Notes under the pieces: generated by a model
What the model was told of the DNA's origin: nothing
The model's database searches: none
The model's input: the letters and a program-made list of their open reading frames with translations, nothing else
Part shown: positions 1 through 9,002 of the stretch, in pieces
Layout of the letters: each line of letters opens with the position of its first letter
Position numbering within the stretch: the stretch's first letter is position 1
Source of the DNA: JAUUSJ01 sp964439395
Lineage (GTDB): Bacteria; Bacillota; Clostridia; Lachnospirales; Lachnospiraceae
DNA length: 64,000 nt
Direction: 5' to 3'
NCBI GenBank assembly: GCA_964439395.1
Contig: CAYTNV010000002.1
Coordinates: 124,001 to 188,000 of the forward strand
Position numbers and translations under genes: made by a program

Positions 1-1
1 A

Positions 2-1264
2 AATAAGGAGATGGTTGCTAATCATATAGAGGTTCGCACAGGATTTTCCCTTATCATTCCTAGTAATTCAGAGTTAAGACTTTTGATGTATAAAGGAATG
101 ACGAGAAATCAGAAAGATTTCAATCAAATTATTGAGAAAAATACTGCAATTTTGGATGTGGGAGCGGGAAGTGTTCAGATTTCTCTCTTTAATAAAGGGG
201 AATTATACATGACACAAAATATACCAATTCGAACATTAAATATACAAAACTTACTTTCCAAGATAGAAGGGAGAGATTTAGAATACGCTGCTGTTGTAGA
301 AGAGTATGTCAGTTATGAGCTAAAAGTTTTTCAGAGTATATATTTAAAAGATAAGGCAATTAAAAACTTAATTATTATCGGACAAGATAATAATATTTGG
401 AATAAAATTGCCCCAGAATTACAAATCGGAGATCATGTGACGATGGATAATTTGGAGTATCTCTATAAAAAGATTCGAAAAGCTACAACAAGACAAATTG
501 CAGCACAGTATGATATTCCGTTTGAGACAGCGAGATTCACACTTCCTTCTATTTTGATTTATAAAATATTTTTAGAGCAGGCGAAGGCGGACCATATTTG
601 GATTAGTCAAACGGATTTATGTGATGGTGTTGTAGTAGATTTTGCGGAGCAAGAAAAAAAGATAACGTTGGTACATGATTTTAATCAAGATATTATTGCT
701 ACGGCTAGAAACTTAGCGAAGAAATATCGCTGCAATAAGATGCATATGGAGCTTGTGGAGGAGCTATCTCTCACGATATTTGACCGGATGAGAAAATATC
801 ATGGCTTAGGAGCGAGAGAAAGAATTTTGTTACAAATTGCTTGTATTTTGTATGATTGTGGAAAATTTATTAATATGAATGAGATGGGAATTAATAGTTA
901 TCATTTAATCCGCTCGACGGAGATTATTGGACTTTCTCATAGAGAGAGAAAATTAATTGCGTATATTGTATTATATCATTATGATTCTATGCAAGATTTA
1001 CATGATATTCCTGTGGAGGATTATCTTGTCATTGTGAAGTTAAGTGCGATTCTTCGAGTTGCAAATACATTAGACCGAGATAGCAGACAAAAATTTACTA
1101 ATTATACGATAGCGAAAAAGAAAAATGAGCTTCTTATCACAGTTTTAACAGATGAAAGTATCACATTAGAAAAAGTTCTATTTGAAACAGCGGCAGATTC
1201 CTTCGAGGAAGTATACGGAATTCGCCCAGTAATTATACAAAGGAGTGAGCAAATCAATGGCTGA
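2..1264 (+). CDS. ppx: Ppx/GppA family exopolyphosphatase, 5'-truncated by window edge
   Basis: The reading frame is already open at the first bases, so the true start lies upstream and the ATG at 11 is internal. The visible 420 residues contain a glycine-rich phosphate-binding stretch (ILDVGAGSVQISLF, about residues 50-63), typical of the actin-fold Ppx/GppA family. A C-terminal HD-like helical domain follows (about 225-350; CGKFINMNEMG, then SHRERKLIAYIV). The family removes terminal phosphate from polyphosphate or pppGpp. It overlaps the next gene, a polyphosphate kinase, by 8 bases, so the two are co-expressed and act on the same polymer. Which substrate dominates cannot be told from sequence. 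Confidence 0.85.
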   Translation, partial: NKEMVANHIEVRTGFSLIIPSNSELRLLMYKGMTRNQKDFNQIIEKNTAILDVGAGSVQISLFNKGELYMTQNIPIRTLNIQNLLSKIEGRDLEYAAVVEEYVSYELKVFQSIYLKDKAIKNLIIIGQDNNIWNKIAPELQIGDHVTMDNLEYLYKKIRKATTRQIAAQYDIPFETARFTLPSILIYKIFLEQAKADHIWISQTDLCDGVVVDFAEQEKKITLVHDFNQDIIATARNLAKKYRCNKMHMELVEELSLTIFDRMRKYHGLGARERILLQIACILYDCGKFINMNEMGINSYHLIRSTEIIGLSHRERKLIAYIVLYHYDSMQDLHDIPVEDYLVIVKLSAILRVANTLDRDSRQKFTNYTIAKKKNELLITVLTDESITLEKVLFETAADSFEEVYGIRPVIIQRSEQING

Positions 1265-3392
1265 TTATAGTAGATGGAATAAAAAGGAAAATTTTTGGAA
1301 TAGAGAGCTTAGCTGGCTACAATTTAATTATCGAGTGCTAAGCGAGGCGAGAGATAAAGGGACAATGCTTTTTGAGAGATTAAAATTTTTGAGCATTACA
1401 GCTTCTAATTTGGATGAATTTTTCATGGTTCGTATCGCCTCATTAAAAGACTTGGTGCATGCGGATTATACGAAGCCAGATATTGCAGGTCTAACGCCAA
1501 AAGAGCAGTTAGAAAGATTATCAGAGGAGACACATAAAATGGTGGATATGCAGTATTCAACATGGAATCGATCTTTAGTTCCGCTTCTTCGAGAAAATAA
1601 CCTTTTTTTAGTGGAGAAATACGAAGATTTGACAGAGAAACAAGGAGAATTTGTTGATCAGTATTTTCATAAAAATGTCTATCCAGTTTTAACTCCGATG
1701 GCGATTGATTCGTCCAGACCATTTCCTCTTCTTCGAAATAAGACATTAAATATTGCAGCTTTGATTAAAAAGAAAATTAATGGAGAGGATTATGAGGTTG
1801 CCACCGTGCAGGTTCCATCTGTGCTTCCAAGAATTGTAAAGCTTCCATCGAGTGAGAGTGGAAGAACAGAAATTATTTTATTGGAGGAAATTATTGAAAA
1901 AAATATATCGCAGCTTTTTCTAAATTATGAGGTAAAATGTGCGTATCCTTATCGAATTATGAGAAATGCAGATTTAACGATTGATGATGCAGCAGATTTG
2001 CTTGAGGAAATTCAAAAACAGCTGAAGAAACGTCAGTGGGGAGAAGTAATTCGATTAGAGTATCAGGAGGGGATGAATAAGCAGCTTATTAAATATTTAA
2101 AAAAGCAGCTTCAAATTTCAAATAATGATATGTATGCGATTAATGGACCTCTTGATTTGACTTTTTTGATGAAGCTATATGGATTAAAAGGATTTTCAAA
2201 TCTTAAGCAGCCAGGCTATATGCCACAACATTCACAGCAGATAAAATCGGATATTTTATTATTTGATCAAATTAAAGAAAAAGATATTTTACTCTTTCAT
2301 CCATATGAATCGTTTGATCCAGTTGTTGATTTTATTAGACAGGCGGCCAAAGATCCGGATGTCTTAGCTATCAAACAGACATTATACCGTGTAAGTGGCA
2401 ACTCGCCGATTATTGCTTCATTAGCTATGGCAGCGGAAAATGGAAAGCAGGTTACTGTCCTGGTAGAGCTAAAAGCGCGTTTTGATGAGGAAAATAATAT
2501 TTTGTGGGCTAAGAAGCTTGAGCAGGCGGGATGTCATGTTATTTATGGACTTGTAGGACTAAAAACACATTGCAAAATTGCACTTGTAGTCAGAAGAGAA
2601 GAAGATGGAATTCGAAGATACGTTCATCTTGGAACAGGAAATTATAATGATTCGACGGCAAAATTATATACAGATATGGGAATGTTTACGGCGAGTGACT
2701 CTATCGGAGAGGATGCCACAGCTGTATTTAATATGCTTTCTGGATATTCAGAGCCACCAAGATGGGAAAAATTAGCAGTTGCTCCGTATTGGTTACGCGA
2801 TCATTTCTTAAAATTAATTGATAGAGAGATAGAAAATGCTAAAAAGGGGAAGACGGCTAAAATTAAGGCAAAGATGAATTCACTATGTGATCCGACAATG
2901 ATTTTGGCTCTTTACGAGGCATCAAATGCGGGAGTTGAAATTGAGCTTATCGTGAGAGGAATTTGCTGTCTTGTAGCTGGAAGAAAAGGGCTTTCAGAAA
3001 ATATTACAGTGCGTTCTATTGTGGGAACTTTTTTGGAGCATAGCCGGATTTTTTATTTCTATAATGATGGGCTGGAAGAGGTTTATATGGGCAGTGCAGA
3101 CTGGATGCCAAGAAACTTAGATCGAAGGGTAGAAATTGTATTTCCTGTGGAGCAAGAGGAAATTAAGAAAAGGGTCATAGAAATTTTAGATATTCAGTTA
3201 AGAGATACTATGAAGGCTCATATTTTGCAGGAAGATGGAAGTTATGAGAAAGTAGATAGAAGAGGAAAAGTAAAATTGGATTCTCAAATGTATTTTTGTC
3301 AGGAAGCCTTAGAAGAGAAAAAATTAGAAAAAAAGATTGAAAGACGCAGTTTTGAGCCTGCATTGAAAATAAACTCGAAGGAGGAGTTTTAG
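1257..3392 (+). CDS. ppk1: polyphosphate kinase 1
   Basis: Makes polyphosphate from ATP reversibly. The protein is 711 residues, the normal size. It opens with NRELSWLQFN and contains the conserved THCK histidine (about His438, the likely phosphorylated residue) and the second histidine in YVHLGTGNYND (about His457), both hallmarks of PPK1. I chose ATG 1257, preceded by AAAGGAG ending at 1244, over the GTG at 1245, which lies inside that ribosome site. The start overlaps the end of ppx by 8 bases, giving a kinase/phosphatase operon for polyphosphate turnover. The lipoprotein nagZ follows directly after the stop codon. Confidence 0.95.
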   Translation: MADYSRWNKKENFWNRELSWLQFNYRVLSEARDKGTMLFERLKFLSITASNLDEFFMVRIASLKDLVHADYTKPDIAGLTPKEQLERLSEETHKMVDMQYSTWNRSLVPLLRENNLFLVEKYEDLTEKQGEFVDQYFHKNVYPVLTPMAIDSSRPFPLLRNKTLNIAALIKKKINGEDYEVATVQVPSVLPRIVKLPSSESGRTEIILLEEIIEKNISQLFLNYEVKCAYPYRIMRNADLTIDDAADLLEEIQKQLKKRQWGEVIRLEYQEGMNKQLIKYLKKQLQISNNDMYAINGPLDLTFLMKLYGLKGFSNLKQPGYMPQHSQQIKSDILLFDQIKEKDILLFHPYESFDPVVDFIRQAAKDPDVLAIKQTLYRVSGNSPIIASLAMAAENGKQVTVLVELKARFDEENNILWAKKLEQAGCHVIYGLVGLKTHCKIALVVRREEDGIRRYVHLGTGNYNDSTAKLYTDMGMFTASDSIGEDATAVFNMLSGYSEPPRWEKLAVAPYWLRDHFLKLIDREIENAKKGKTAKIKAKMNSLCDPTMILALYEASNAGVEIELIVRGICCLVAGRKGLSENITVRSIVGTFLEHSRIFYFYNDGLEEVYMGSADWMPRNLDRRVEIVFPVEQEEIKKRVIEILDIQLRDTMKAHILQEDGSYEKVDRRGKVKLDSQMYFCQEALEEKKLEKKIERRSFEPALKINSKEEF

Positions 3393-4628
3393 GTGAATAA
3401 AAAAGTAAAACTTTTTTTCTTGGTAATTGTATCCGTTCTCTTTTTATTTGGATGTCAAAAATCAAAAACAGAGAGTGCAAATGAACAGATAAAGCAAGAA
3501 GAAAAGGAAATAGAATCTAATCAAATAGATGAGGTAACTGTTCAGGGAATGACGGAAGATATTTTAGCAAATATGAATTTGGAGGAAAAAATAGGACAGT
3601 TATTTATTGTAGGGTTAGATGCACTTGATCCTAATGATGACAATGAAATTAGAAAACTTACAGATGATATGAAAAAATCAATAGAAAAATATCATGTGGG
3701 TGGAGTGATTTTATTTGCGAGAGATATTCAGACGAGAGAACAGACGAAACAACTAACTTCGGATTTACAAGATGCTACCAAAATACCAATGTTTATCTCT
3801 GTTGACGAGGAGGGAGGTTCCATAGCAAGAATATCCTCGAACGAGGAAATGGGGACAACTTCTTTTCCAGATATGAGTGAGATAGGAAAGACAGGGGATG
3901 AGACAAAGGCATATGAGGTAGGAAAGACGATTGGAAGTGATATTAGTAAGCTTGGTTTTAATTTAGATTTTGCACCAGTTGCAGATGTGGTTTCTAACGA
4001 AGAAAATGTGGAGATAGGAGCGAGGAGCTTTGGACAAGACCCAGAGCTCGTCGCTAAGATGGTGGCTCAAGAGGTAAAGGGATTACAGGAAGAAAATGTG
4101 AGCGCAACTTTAAAACATTTTCCAGGTCACGGAGATGTAAGTTCTGACACACATAAAGGATATGTTGCAGCAGATAATGGAATTAAAACATTAAGAAAAC
4201 GGGAATTTGTTCCGTTTAAAGCTGGAATTGACGAGGGATGTGATTTTGTTATGGTATCCCATATTAATATTAGCAAGGTAACACAAGATGAGACGCCTTC
4301 TTCTTTGTCAGAATTAGTTATAAAAGAAATTTTGCGAAGTGAGCTAGGATTTGAAAAAATTATTATTACAGATGCAATGAATATGCAAGCTATCACAAAA
4401 TTTTACGAGGATGGCGAAGCGGCAGCTATGGCTATAGAGGCTGGAAACGATATGATTTTGATGCCGAATAACTTGAGAAAAGCTTTTGAGGGAATTGAAG
4501 AAGCAGTCGAAATGGGAGAAATAGAGGAGAAGGAGATTGATGAAGCTGTAAGAAGGATTTTGAGCGTAAAATTAGAGCGAGGTGTGATTAGCAAAGATAC
4601 AACACTTGTAGGAGGAGAAGAGAAATAA
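3393..4628 (+). CDS. nagZ: beta-N-acetylhexosaminidase, glycoside hydrolase family 3, lipoprotein (NagZ-like)
   Basis: A surface-anchored GH3 hydrolase, probably removing N-acetylglucosamine from peptidoglycan fragments. The N-terminus is a lipoprotein signal peptide ending in a lipobox LFGC (Cys21). The catalytic domain has the GH3/NagZ signatures SVDEEGGSIARI, KHFPGHGDVSSDTHKG (the His-Asp dyad loop typical of NagZ rather than beta-glucosidases) and ITDAMNM. The GTG start at 3393 immediately follows the ppk1 stop and is preceded by GGAGGAG. Gram-positive NagZ is usually exported, which fits the signal. Co-location with polyphosphate genes has no obvious functional reason; read-through from that operon is likely. 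Confidence 0.88.
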   Translation: MNKKVKLFFLVIVSVLFLFGCQKSKTESANEQIKQEEKEIESNQIDEVTVQGMTEDILANMNLEEKIGQLFIVGLDALDPNDDNEIRKLTDDMKKSIEKYHVGGVILFARDIQTREQTKQLTSDLQDATKIPMFISVDEEGGSIARISSNEEMGTTSFPDMSEIGKTGDETKAYEVGKTIGSDISKLGFNLDFAPVADVVSNEENVEIGARSFGQDPELVAKMVAQEVKGLQEENVSATLKHFPGHGDVSSDTHKGYVAADNGIKTLRKREFVPFKAGIDEGCDFVMVSHINISKVTQDETPSSLSELVIKEILRSELGFEKIIITDAMNMQAITKFYEDGEAAAMAIEAGNDMILMPNNLRKAFEGIEEAVEMGEIEEKEIDEAVRRILSVKLERGVISKDTTLVGGEEK

Positions 4629-4714
4629 GAATTAGTCTTGTTTTTTTAGAAATTGTATGTTACAGTGTTAGTGCAAAAAGTCCGCCTGTTACTTTAATGT
4701 TAAGCGGAAAAACT

Positions 4715-4753
4715 GTGCTTCTATATATGAGAGGGCGAGAAGTACACTTTTTT
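4715..4753 (+). terminator. hairpin with T-run between nagZ and purC
   Basis: GTGCTTCT at 4715-4722 pairs with AGAAGTAC at 4738-4745 (one G-U pair), and a T6 run follows at 4748-4753. It could end the nagZ transcript or act as an attenuator, because purC starts only 22 bases later. A second smaller repeat (CCGC/GCGG, about 4682-4707) lies just upstream. No purine-riboswitch core was recognised. Confidence 0.5.
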
Positions 4754-4775
4754 GTAAGGAAAGATAGGTGCGAAA

Positions 4776-5465
4776 ATGGAAAAAAATGGTTTATTATATG
4801 AGGGAAAAGCGAAAAAAGTATTCACGACAGAAGATGAAGATTTATTGATTGTCGAGTACAAAGATGGGGCAAATGAAAATGGACAGCTGTCTCAGGGGGG
4901 AACTAATGGGGGTGCTATCAATAATAGAATGACAAATATTCTATGTAAATTACTTGAGACAAAAGGGATTCCCACGCATTATGTGCAAGAATTAAGTGAT
5001 ACAGAAACAGTTGTAAAAAAAGCAGAGATTATCCCTCTTGGAGTGGTTATTCGCAATATCGCTGCAGGCAGCTTTTCAAAAAAATTAGGGATTGAAGAGG
5101 GATTTGTACTTTTAGAACCAACACAAGAGTTTTATTATAAAAATGAAGAGCTTGGCAATCCTATGATTAATGATTCTTATGCAATTGCCATTGGTGCGGC
5201 AAAAAGAGAAGAAATTAAAAAAATTACAGAATTGGCTTTTAAGGTAAATGAAATATTAAAAGAGAAGTTCCATGAAGTTGGCATTCGTCTTGTCGATTTT
5301 GAATTGGAATTTGGACGCTATAAAGGACAGATTATTTTGGCGGATCAAATTTCACCAGATACTTGTCGTTTATGGGATTGGGAGACAGATAAGAGATTGG
5401 GAAAAGACTGCAATTTAAAAGATACTCGGACTGTCTACGAGGAAGTATTAAAAAGGCTAATATAG
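4776..5465 (+). CDS. purC: phosphoribosylaminoimidazole-succinocarboxamide synthase
   Basis: SAICAR synthetase, the step joining aspartate to CAIR in de novo purine synthesis. The protein is 229 residues, the usual bacterial single-domain length. It begins LLYEGKAKKVFTTED, contains the SAICAR signature region around VVIRNIAAGSFSKKLG, and ends with ILADQISPDTCRLWD. An AAGGAAA ribosome site precedes ATG 4776. It is the first gene of a purC-purF-purB cluster. The 72-base gap to purF contains an ATCGCTT/AAGCGAT inverted repeat but no clear terminator, so co-transcription is likely. Confidence 0.96.
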   Translation: MEKNGLLYEGKAKKVFTTEDEDLLIVEYKDGANENGQLSQGGTNGGAINNRMTNILCKLLETKGIPTHYVQELSDTETVVKKAEIIPLGVVIRNIAAGSFSKKLGIEEGFVLLEPTQEFYYKNEELGNPMINDSYAIAIGAAKREEIKKITELAFKVNEILKEKFHEVGIRLVDFELEFGRYKGQIILADQISPDTCRLWDWETDKRLGKDCNLKDTRTVYEEVLKRLI

Positions 5466-5537
5466 TGTATCGCTTTGCGAATATAAGTGGTACCGTATCG
5501 CTAGTGCAGAAGCGATGGAAAGGAATTGAATATATCT

Positions 5538-6977
5538 ATGTGTAAAAATCAATACGTATGTCCAATGGATGACAAACTGGGAGAAGAGTGTGGCGTATTT
5601 GGAATGTATGACTTTGAGGGAAATGATGTGGCATCGACGATCTATTATGGACTTTTTGCTCTCCAGCATAGGGGACAGGAAAGCTGTGGTATTGCAGTTT
5701 CTGATACGAATGGTCCAGTGAGAAAGGTGCCATCTAAAAAGGGAATGGGATTAGTAAATGAAGTTTTTTGCCCAGGCGATTTTAAGAATCTAAAGGGTGA
5801 TATTGGTGTGGGGCACGTTAGATATTCAACAGCTGGTGCAAGCACGAGAGAGAATGCACAACCGTTAGTATTAAATTATTGGAAGGGAACACTCGGACTT
5901 GCACATAATGGAAATTTAATTAATGCGTTAGAGCTTCGAGAGGAGCTTGAGTATACAGGAGCAATTTTCCAGACAACGATTGATTCAGAGGTTATCGCAT
6001 ATCATATTGCAAGGGAGAGACTCCATGCAAAAAATGTGGAGGGTGCAGTAAAAAATGCGATGAAGAAAATAAAGGGAGCGTATGCATTGATTGTTATGAG
6101 CCCAAGAAAATTAATTGGTGCGAGAGATCCATATGGATTTAAACCGCTTTGTATTGGAAAAAAAGATCATGCGTATATTTTGGCATCAGAAACTTGTGCG
6201 CTTGATACAATTGGTGCAGAGTTTGTTCGCGATGTGGAGCCAGGAGAGATTGTAGCAATTACAAAAGAAGGCATAACAAGTGATAAATCTCTTTGCTTAT
6301 CAAAAGAAAAGGAAGCAAGATGTATTTTTGAGTATATTTATTTCGCTAGACCAGATAGTTATATTGATGGTCAGAATGTATATGATTCTAGAATTATAGC
6401 GGGACGTTGCTTGGCAATATCTAGTCCAGTAGATGCGGATTTAGTTATTGGAGTCCCAGAGTCTGGAAATGCAGCTGCGATTGGATATGCTTTGGAGTCC
6501 GGTATTCCTTATGGGATTGGATTTATGAAAAATAGTTATGTAGGAAGGACCTTTATTAAGCCAAAACAGACAGAGAGAGTTTCCAGTGTTAATGTAAAAT
6601 TAAATGCCATTCGTAGCGTTGTCGAGGGAAAGAGAATTATTATGATTGATGATTCTATCGTTCGTGGAACGACGAGCGACCGAATTGTCAGTATGTTAAA
6701 GGATGCAGGAGCGAAAGAAGTGCATGTGAGAATTAGTTCGCCTCCATTTTTACATCCTTGCTATTTTGGAACAGATATTCCAGATGAGAAGCAATTAATA
6801 GCATATAATCGCACTGTGGAGGAAATTTGCGAAATAATTGGAGCGGATTCTCTTGGATATTTGAGGGTGGAGGACTTAAGGAAATTGGCACCAGGGCTTT
6901 CTTACTGTAATGGCTGTTTTACTGGAGAGTATCCGATAGAACCACCAAGTAAAAATATTCGTGGAGAGATGGAATAA
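5538..6977 (+). CDS. purF: amidophosphoribosyltransferase
   Basis: Glutamine PRPP amidotransferase, the committed step of purine synthesis. The N-terminal Ntn-hydrolase domain has the catalytic cysteine after a short propeptide (EEC-GVFG, Cys18 from this start). The phosphoribosyltransferase domain has the PRPP loop IIMIDDSIVRGTTS. Cysteines in the ARCIFEYIYFARPDS and SYCNGCFTGEYP regions match the 4Fe-4S type of B. subtilis PurF. Start choice is uncertain: TTG 5526 sits too close to the AAAGGA site, while ATG 5538 and ATG 5565 (MDDKLGEEC) are both possible. The protein is about 479 residues, normal length. Confidence 0.94.
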   Translation: MCKNQYVCPMDDKLGEECGVFGMYDFEGNDVASTIYYGLFALQHRGQESCGIAVSDTNGPVRKVPSKKGMGLVNEVFCPGDFKNLKGDIGVGHVRYSTAGASTRENAQPLVLNYWKGTLGLAHNGNLINALELREELEYTGAIFQTTIDSEVIAYHIARERLHAKNVEGAVKNAMKKIKGAYALIVMSPRKLIGARDPYGFKPLCIGKKDHAYILASETCALDTIGAEFVRDVEPGEIVAITKEGITSDKSLCLSKEKEARCIFEYIYFARPDSYIDGQNVYDSRIIAGRCLAISSPVDADLVIGVPESGNAAAIGYALESGIPYGIGFMKNSYVGRTFIKPKQTERVSSVNVKLNAIRSVVEGKRIIMIDDSIVRGTTSDRIVSMLKDAGAKEVHVRISSPPFLHPCYFGTDIPDEKQLIAYNRTVEEICEIIGADSLGYLRVEDLRKLAPGLSYCNGCFTGEYPIEPPSKNIRGEME

Positions 6978-6992
6978 AAGGAGGAAATACGA

Positions 6993-8423
6993 ATGAGAGA
7001 TAGATATCAAAGTCCGTTGGCAGAACGCTATGCGAGCAGAGAAATGCAGTATATTTTTTCACCAGACAAGAAATTTAGAACATGGAGAAAATTATGGATT
7101 GCGCTTGCTGAGACAGAAAAAGAGCTTGGATTAAATATTACAGACGAGCAAATTGAGGAACTTAAGGCTCATGCGGAGGATATTAACTATGAAGTGGCGA
7201 TTCAAAGGGAAAAGGAAGTACGCCATGATGTTATGTCTCATGTATATGCTTATGGTCAACAATGTCCAAAGGCAAAAGGAATTATCCATTTAGGAGCAAC
7301 ATCTTGCTATGTTGGAGATAATACAGATATTATTATTATGACAGAGGCGCTTCGACTTGTTCGTCAAAAATTAGTAAATGTTATTTATGAACTGTCTAAA
7401 TTTGCGAAGGAAAATAAGGATTTACCAACTTTGGCCTTTACACATTTTCAACCAGCGCAGCCTACTACAGTTGGAAAAAGAGCTACTCTTTGGATGATGG
7501 AATTAGTTCTTGATTTAGAAGATATTGATCATGTAATTAGCGAGATGAAATTACTTGGTTCTAAGGGAACGACAGGAACACAGGCAAGCTTTTTGGAGCT
7601 TTTTGAGGGCAATCATGAAGTAATTCGTCAGATTGACAAGAAAATTGCACGAAAGATGGGATTTGAGAGCTGTTTTCCAGTATCTGGACAGACATATTCT
7701 AGAAAGATTGACAGCCGTGTGCTCCATGTATTAAGTGGAATTGCACAGTCTGCTCATAAATTTTCTAACGATATTCGTCTTCTTCAGCATTTAAAAGAGA
7801 TTGAAGAGCCATTTGAGAAAAATCAGATTGGGTCTTCTGCGATGGCATATAAGAGAAATCCGATGAGAAGTGAGCGTATCGCATCTTTAGCAAACTATGT
7901 AATTGCGGATTCTATTAATCCAGCTATCACAGCTGCTACACAGTGGTTTGAGAGAACATTAGATGATTCTGCTAATAAGCGTATTTCTGTGCCAGAGGCA
8001 TTTTTGGCAGTGGACGGTATTTTAGATTTATATATGAATGTAGTAGATGGACTTGTTGTATATCCGAAGGTAATTGAGTCCCGTCTTATGAAGGAACTTC
8101 CATTTATGGCTACTGAAAATATTATGATGGATGCTGTAAAGGCTGGTGGAGATAGACAGGAATTACACGAGAGAATTCGTGTTCATTCTATGGCAGCTGG
8201 AAAAGTTGTAAAAGAAGAGGGAAAAGAAAATGACTTATTAGAGAGAATAGCAAATGATCCTGCTTTTAATATGACGATGGAACAGTTAACTGCTATTATG
8301 GAGCCTAAGAATTTTGTAGGTCGTGCTCCAGTACAGACAGAGGAATTTTTAGATGAAGTCATTGCCCCGATTTTGGAACAAAATAAAGAATTACTTGGAT
8401 TAAAAGCCGAGATTAACGTATAG
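6993..8423 (+). CDS. purB: adenylosuccinate lyase
   Basis: Cleaves SAICAR and adenylosuccinate to release fumarate, acting in both IMP and AMP synthesis. The 476-residue protein has the fumarase/aspartase superfamily signature GSSAMAYKRNP (catalytic serine loop), HLGATSCYVGDN and the TFxPAQPTTVGKR region. The ribosome site AGGAGG precedes ATG 6993 at good spacing. It follows purF by 15 bases and ends the operon, with a terminator about 70 bases downstream. This form is long (the B. subtilis type is about 430 residues) and is like those of Lachnospiraceae. Confidence 0.96.
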   Translation: MRDRYQSPLAERYASREMQYIFSPDKKFRTWRKLWIALAETEKELGLNITDEQIEELKAHAEDINYEVAIQREKEVRHDVMSHVYAYGQQCPKAKGIIHLGATSCYVGDNTDIIIMTEALRLVRQKLVNVIYELSKFAKENKDLPTLAFTHFQPAQPTTVGKRATLWMMELVLDLEDIDHVISEMKLLGSKGTTGTQASFLELFEGNHEVIRQIDKKIARKMGFESCFPVSGQTYSRKIDSRVLHVLSGIAQSAHKFSNDIRLLQHLKEIEEPFEKNQIGSSAMAYKRNPMRSERIASLANYVIADSINPAITAATQWFERTLDDSANKRISVPEAFLAVDGILDLYMNVVDGLVVYPKVIESRLMKELPFMATENIMMDAVKAGGDRQELHERIRVHSMAAGKVVKEEGKENDLLERIANDPAFNMTMEQLTAIMEPKNFVGRAPVQTEEFLDEVIAPILEQNKELLGLKAEINV

Positions 8424-8491
8424 AGATAAAACTTTTTATTTATTAAATTCCCATATGGGATGGCAAGACATAATATAGTGACCTCAAAAGA

Positions 8492-8531
8492 GCCTAGAAT
8501 ACATGAAAAATGTTTTCTAGGCCTTTTTTTA
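8492..8531 (+). terminator. intrinsic terminator of the purC-F-B operon
   Basis: CCTAGAA at 8493-8499 pairs with TTCTAGG at 8515-8521, with a T-rich tail to 8531. About 35 bases upstream, 8449-8460 is a perfect 12-base palindrome (TCCCATATGGGA) of unknown role. Confidence 0.85.
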
Positions 8532-8623
8532 TGAAACTATTATCAAATAGACAGTAATTAAATTTTGTTGTATACTAAGATTGAAACGAAGGCATGAGGA
8601 TAGAGTTGAGGAGGATAAGAGAA

Positions 8624-8881
8624 ATGAAAATAAGTGCGATTATAACAGCTCGGAGAGGACTACATGCGAGACCAGTTGCGGATTTTTGTAGTATGGCAAA
8701 GCAGATGGAAGGAGAAATTTGGATTTCTAAGAAGGGAAAGAGTGAGGTATTGGCAACGAATATTTTAGGTTTGATGAATCTTAATATTCAGCAAAATGAT
8801 ACTGTTTTTATTAGAACAGAGGGAAAAAAGGATGAGGAAATAGCCTTAAAAATAAAAGATTTCTTAGAAAATGTAAAATAA
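8624..8881 (+). CDS. HPr-family phosphocarrier lacking Ser46
   Basis: An 85-residue HPr-fold protein. The PTS phosphorylation site is intact (RRGLHARP, His14), so it can probably accept phosphate from Enzyme I. The conserved regulatory serine of Gram-positive HPr sits before the IMG/ILG motif. Here that position reads TN-ILGLMN (Asn46), so control by HPr kinase should be lost. I start at ATG 8624, behind GAGGAGG, rather than the upstream in-frame ATG at 8594. It lies alone between purB and purA with no PTS genes nearby. It may be a housekeeping HPr paralogue, a Crh-like regulator (though Crh keeps Ser46 and loses the His), or a dedicated carrier. Confidence 0.85.
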   Translation: MKISAIITARRGLHARPVADFCSMAKQMEGEIWISKKGKSEVLATNILGLMNLNIQQNDTVFIRTEGKKDEEIALKIKDFLENVK

Positions 8882-9002
8882 TAGGGTTCACTTTCACTCA
8901 CTAATATGATATACTCTAAAATGGATTGTTTAGAGCAACTAATATATAAACTTGAGCAGATATGAAGTATTTGTATCTGTGAGATTAGGAGGAATAATTT
9001 AT

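Noticed and set aside
1245..1256. GTG and TTG upstream starts (for example ppk1 1245, nptA 11699, spoVAC 17003, LysR 31589, alarmone synthetase 42070)
   Set aside because: Each lies inside or next to the ribosome site of the downstream ATG, so translation from it is unlikely.
4629..4775. Purine riboswitch upstream of purC
   Set aside because: No guanine/adenine riboswitch core is seen; only small hairpins and a T-run.
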